Shown here piece by piece: positions 59,971 to 64,000 of a stretch of 64,000 nucleotides of DNA. The stretch is taken from positions 28,054,931 through 28,118,930 of the forward strand of contig NC_090128.1 of NCBI RefSeq assembly GCF_040581485.1, in the 5' to 3' direction. Under the pieces are notes generated by a model. That model had not been told where the DNA came from. It did no database searches and was given only the letters and a program-made list of their open reading frames with translations. Source of the stretch: Linepithema humile. Taxonomy: Eukaryota > Arthropoda > Insecta > Hymenoptera > Formicidae. How positions within the stretch are numbered: position 1 is the first letter of the stretch; every line of letters begins with the position of its first letter. The translations under genes were made by a program, and so were the position numbers.

Positions 59971-60156
59971 TACACAAAGAAAATTTTATATAAAAAATTA
60001 TTATGTACGGTAGTAACCGCGGACCATAAAGCCGCGGACTCAAAATTTTTACTATATTTCACATATGAAAAACATAGTAAAAATTTTTATAATTCCTTCA
60101 TGGTTCGTAGCTACTACCGTACATAGTAATTTTTTATATAAAATTTTCTCTGTGTA
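59971..60156. mobile_element. Palindromic MITE beside the transporter fragment
   Basis: TACACAAAGAAAATTTTATA at one end and its near complement at the other. Inner arms TGTACGGTAGTA surround CATAGTAAAAATTTTTA. 186 bp. Confidence 0.75.
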
Positions 60157-60190
60157 GATTTTATGATTTTTATATCATATATTATTATAG

Positions 60191-60459
60191 GTGCCGCTCC
60201 ATTTTTGCCATCTTTATTAACATTTATCTTATGACGATGTTGGATAAACAAATATGGGAAATACTTGCCGAATCGATAACAATTGGTAAGTGTATTACCA
60301 GAAAACAAATATATGTATTTGTGTACAAATTAATTAAATATATCGAGCTGTTTGTGTGTTATCATAGGTTTGGCTCTGTATTTCTTGTACGGCGTATGGC
60401 ATAGTAATAACCGAGAAAGGAAGTTATCATCGAAATCTACTTTTAAGAAAGTTTTTTAA
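60191..60459 (+). pseudogene. Orphan last two exons of a cationic amino-acid transporter (SLC7 CAT type)
   Basis: Exon-like pieces 60191-60285 (after TTATTATAG, donor GTAAGT) and 60368-60459 encode NIYLMTMLDKQIW, then TIGLALYFLYGVWHS and a basic tail ending FKKVF. This matches the last membrane segment and tail of CAT-type transporters. The beginning of the first exon reads VPL and PFLP in different frames before NIYLM, so short deletions have broken it. No upstream exons exist between here and Pex19. It is a leftover 3' end; the splice sites still look intact. Confidence 0.65.
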
Positions 60460-61312
60460 CATGCTGTTTAATGTAGCGTCATAAAAATTTTAATTTTTTA
60501 TAATTATTTTCAGATTTCAACGTAATATTTTAATTTTTCAGATTTTAATTAAGTTTTTATTTTTTAGGTGTGATTTTGCAGGTATAATTTTTATTTTTAT
60601 TTAATGTTTCTTTATCTTTTACATACATTAAAATATATAATTTTGTAATACATATAATTGTTATATTGAAGTAAGAGTAGGTAAGCAAAAATCTATATTC
60701 TCAATTTTTTCCCTGCTTTGATTGTACAAACTGTTTGCACTTTCTTGGCATATGTATTTGCAACTTTAGCACATGAATCTTTAATTTTGTAAAAGGATTA
60801 TAACAAAAAACATTAAAAAGATTAATTAAAGAATATTGCATTTTATTGATGAAATAGATGACTGCAAGGTCTCCTTAAATATTACATAACACGATATGTA
60901 TAAAATTAAGTTGATGACTATTAATTATACAATGTTTTCTTATTTATCGTCTGTAATGTTTGAGTTTCATTTTATTCTTTTTCAAGTTTCTTCATCTTAT
61001 TCTTTTTCTTAAATATAAATTTCATAAAGTTTTTTGGTTTTTTTTTCTTTTCTTCTTTAGCTGTTCAGTTCCATTTTCCTCATTTTTTTTCTTCATAATC
61101 ACAAATCTTTACTATTTTCTTATCTTCCACTATCTGAAGTATATTTTCATGTTTTGATCTTTTTCTTTTTTTTGATTTTTTAACATCTTTCTTTTTTGAC
61201 GGTTTCTTCTAAATGTTTTCCGATCCATCTAATGCTATTTTCTTATTTTTTTCAACTTCTTTCTTTTTTATTTTCACTTCAAATGCTGTAGATTCAATAT
61301 CTTCCGATAATT
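60460..61312 (-). other. Nsun5 downstream region with remnant lysine-rich reading
   Basis: 60955-61312 reads on the minus strand, in shifting frames broken by stops, as a Lys-rich tail (KLSEDIESTAFEVKIKKKE, then KKPSKKKDVKKSKKRKRSK). It looks like a former extension of the Nsun5 C-terminus or its 3' UTR. 60460-60950 shows nothing. Confidence 0.45.
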
Positions 61313-63601
61313 TTATTTCTTGATCAATTGGGATTTCTTCTTTGTTCTTTTTGTCCTTCCCATATTTTTTCGCTTGTATGTAACTTCTTTTATCGTTTCA
61401 TCTTTTGTGATACTTAAGTTAGCTTCAGTAGGATTTACGTTACCCCCTTTGCGTTTGCATTTTGGTAGATTTACTTCAAAGTTTCTTTCAAATATTGCCA
61501 CGAAAAAACCATTGCAAAAATCAACATCCGGTTTTGAATATAAACATCTATCTTTACAATTGTATTTTTGTGAGCTGAAATTTGTCCAATCATTCAACAA
61601 CTGCTTAGCAGGTACCAGATAATAAGCGTCACCAATATCAGCAAGAACTTCATCTATCACTTCTTCGTTCTCTTCGGGATGAAGAGAACAAGTGCTATAG
61701 ATTATCTTCTTTACATTGGGAAAATTAAAGAGTGCATATCTAAGAAGATAAACTTGAAATGATTGTAGATTTTGTAAGCGTTCTGGTTCAGATTTGCCAT
61801 CCATATTACTTTGTTTTGGTCTGTCTATAATCCCTACAATAAAAATAAATTAGGTTAAATAGATAGTTGGTATGTTAGGTAATTAATTATTACTATTGTG
61901 TACATAATTTGATTGAATAGAGTTTGTAGATAAAACTTATATAAATTCAAACACAATTAATTTGTGTGTGCAAATTAATATTACACTCTTCTTCGAGGTA
62001 ACATTAATTTTTCATAAAATAGAAGATAACACTACTTTGTATGAGTGTTGCATAAAACAAAGAGCAATTTTTGCAGTTTTTTATGCTTAAATTCAAAAAG
62101 TTATTTAAAAAATGTACTTAACGCACAAACTGTAATATACAAAAACTACAAAAAATGATTTATTTTCCAGATAAAAAAATAACGCCTAATTTTGCAAATT
62201 AGGGTAATACTAATTTTTTTATACTCTTATTCCATCAATGTTTCCATTATTTAAAAAATTCTTCAAATTCTTTGAATAAACTAATGATCAAAATAATCTA
62301 AAAAAGTATTCGCTAAAAATAATCGATTATGTTCTATTATTATTTTTCAGTATATTCTTTCATTATTAATTTAGACAAAAGAAAGTAAGATTTTACCTGA
62401 TCCAGAACAGCTTGGATCAACCAAAATATATTCTACATCTAAGTATTGCTTTGGGTCGAGAGTTAAAGCGTCTTGTTTAATAGGTTTCACGCAGAAGGCG
62501 TGAGTCGTCTCTATCTGATTGCATAAAGTCTCAAATCGTTTAGCATCAATTTCCACAGCGTACACCGTTCTAAAACAAAAAAAAATATATATATATATAT
62601 GTATATATTGATTTATTTTAAATATAATTATTGTTCTTCAAAATACCCAGTAAACGCTGTTTGTAGCAGTGACATAACGCGGAAGTAACAAATAATATAA
62701 CGCAAGTTATATGATATAAAACTGTAATATACCATACGTATTACTTTGCGACATTACAACAGTAATGTAAGATTATTATTATAATATAATATTGTTATAT
62801 ACGTGTTCCTTTGCTTGCTACGCGGTAAAACCAGATTTAACTAACTATTCAAGTGTTTGCTGTAAAATGCATATAAAGCCTACAAAGGACGGGTACTGAC
62901 ACAAGATCCAAAGTATATCTTTTCTTTGTCTTTTAATTTCTGATACAATCCCAACAAGGGATTCAGAATATTAAATAGAATTGATTATTTGAAATTGGGC
63001 GGATATAAGAATATACAGTAAATGTAATTAATAATCAAAATATCAAATATATCTACACTTTTACAGAGATTTATAGGAAAACAAACTACATACCCATGAT
63101 TGTGTAATTTGGCTGCCACATATGTGGCCTTCATACCGGGTGCTGCGCACATGTCGAGCACTGTAGCCTCATTGACAAGATCCAACAAATGTACTGACAA
63201 GCAACTAGCCTGAACATGAGACAAAATTCAAAATTAAAAAAAGCAAATGTCTAATGTTAATTTAATAATTAGTTACCAATACTTGTAAATACAATGTAAA
63301 TTAAAAAGAATTTTTTAGTATCTATACAAAGTCACATTTTTTACCTTATCTTGGAGAATAAGTTCGCCATTTTGGTAGCTAGGATGTTGATGAAAAGATG
63401 TTGAGAACGGAAAAGCTAGGACTTCTGGTATATGTAGATCTTGTATGAAGTAAGGCTTAGATAATTGTGATAAAGATTGTAGATATGAAGAGTATGTTGT
63501 GCTTCTGGATAACAACTTCCATCCTGCCTCCTGGAAGATAGAGATAGCTTTCTCTACTGACAACATAAGAGTGTTGACACGGACATATCTAGGCTTTTGC
63601 A
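61313..63601 (-). CDS. Nsun5: NSUN5-type rRNA cytosine-C5 methyltransferase, 3' exons
   Basis: SAM-dependent enzyme that methylates a conserved cytosine of 28S/25S rRNA. Exons in view (minus): 63601-63345, 63209-63094, 62569-62397 and 61833-61313. The joins keep phase. Order: PRYVRVNTL; LILQDKASCL; motif I VLDMCAAPGMKAT; YAVEIDAKRF; EYILVDPSCSGSG with the catalytic motif IV Cys; IIDRPKQ; YSTCSLHPEENEEVI with the motif VI TC Cys; NGFFVAIFER; and a Lys-rich tail ending QLIKK. N-terminal exons lie beyond base 64000. DPSCSGSG, rather than the DPPC/DAPC of other NSUN enzymes, points to NSUN5. Confidence 0.92.
62645..62830. repeat. Possible MITE in an Nsun5 intron
   Basis: Starts ACCCAGTAAACGCTG, similar to the tip of 33032-33193, and contains TTATAT palindromes. 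It ends near GTTCCTTTGCTTGCTACGCGG. The inverted ends are poor. Confidence 0.35.
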
Positions 63602-64000
63602 CTGAAAAAAAATATTACACTTATGTTATTTACTTAGTTCTATTTATTAAAGGAATATGTAAATAAATAGAGTGTAACTAAATACATGAATATTTAGGGT
63701 CCGAAAATACTTAGTATCTTAGGGATTGCAATCATATTAAAAACATGAACTTGCAGCATTCTGCTATCTCAAATAATAGATCATAATAAGAATAAGAATT
63801 ATAAAAATAAAATTATGATAAAAATTATAAAGATTTTATAATCAACGCAAAAAAGACAAAAAAGAAAAAAATATTAAGTGCACAAATTGCAATTAAAATC
63901 AAATTTTTTTTATTTTATTTCTTTTTCAACTATATATCTTCTTTAAAATTCAAACAAATATATATTTAAGTTTTGTATGAAAAATGGAAAAGATGTAATA
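63602..64000 (-). other. Nsun5 intron
   Basis: AT-rich sequence upstream of the exon at 63601, which begins mid-codon. It contains no coding segment that I recognise. Confidence 0.6.

Noticed and set aside
1..64000. tRNA, rRNA or snRNA genes
   Set aside because: I looked for cloverleaf-like GGTTCGANNCC boxes and conserved rRNA stretches and found none convincing.

Overview
This is arthropod nuclear DNA, very AT-rich, with split genes and consensus GT/AG introns. A hymenopteran, perhaps an ant, is my best guess; the order rests on a general impression of the repeat families and is weakly supported. Three host genes look intact: a cytochrome P450 of the CYP3 clan (32078-36301, minus, six exons, about 493 aa), the peroxisomal import receptor Pex19 (54149-57750, minus, five exons, about 287 aa), and the 3' part of the rRNA m5C methyltransferase Nsun5 (61313-63601, minus, running off the right edge). 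Two orphan 3' exons of a cationic amino-acid transporter (60191-60459, plus) are a decayed gene fragment.

Most of the rest is transposable elements, many nested with exact boundaries. The left edge holds an intron-containing PIF/Harbinger transposase (1-1266, minus) whose right terminus (1640) matches a 161-bp MITE at 9284-9444. Next comes a divergently transcribed pair of degraded genes (2265-3705 minus, C2H2 zinc finger plus conserved domain; 3834-6040 plus, resembling SAMD3-like proteins), joined to a Penelope-like GIY-YIG fragment (6040-7110). Palindromic MITEs of hAT type (8-bp target duplications) and TA-target type fill 7350-11500.

The centre is dominated by a two-gene CMC/CACTA-like transposon present three times: A (11502-31651, split), B (39539-42454, inverted 5' half) and C (44842-51041, lacking the 3' third). 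It encodes a tnp2-like transposase and a spliced DUF4806-type protein. Copy A is interrupted by a complete 11,063-bp Helitron (11714-22776, TC...hairpin...CTAG, A|T target) whose empty site is preserved in B and C. The Helitron encodes one Rep/helicase polypeptide (17349-21883) with one frame break and a Tyr in place of the second His of the HUH motif. Inside it is an amplified palindrome array, itself hit by a TA-target MITE (15071-16171). Copies A and C share the same transposase lesions.

The right third (51-64 kb) carries Pex19 and Nsun5. MITEs also sit here: a 753-bp palindrome in a Pex19 intron that recurs at 38786-39538, three copies of a 145-bp TA element near 58-59.5 kb, and others in introns. 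The termini of the CMC-like families share the consensus ACCYASAYARCA, yet each family has its own palindromic subterminal repeat. I consider this and the divergent gene pair the most interesting systems in the window.
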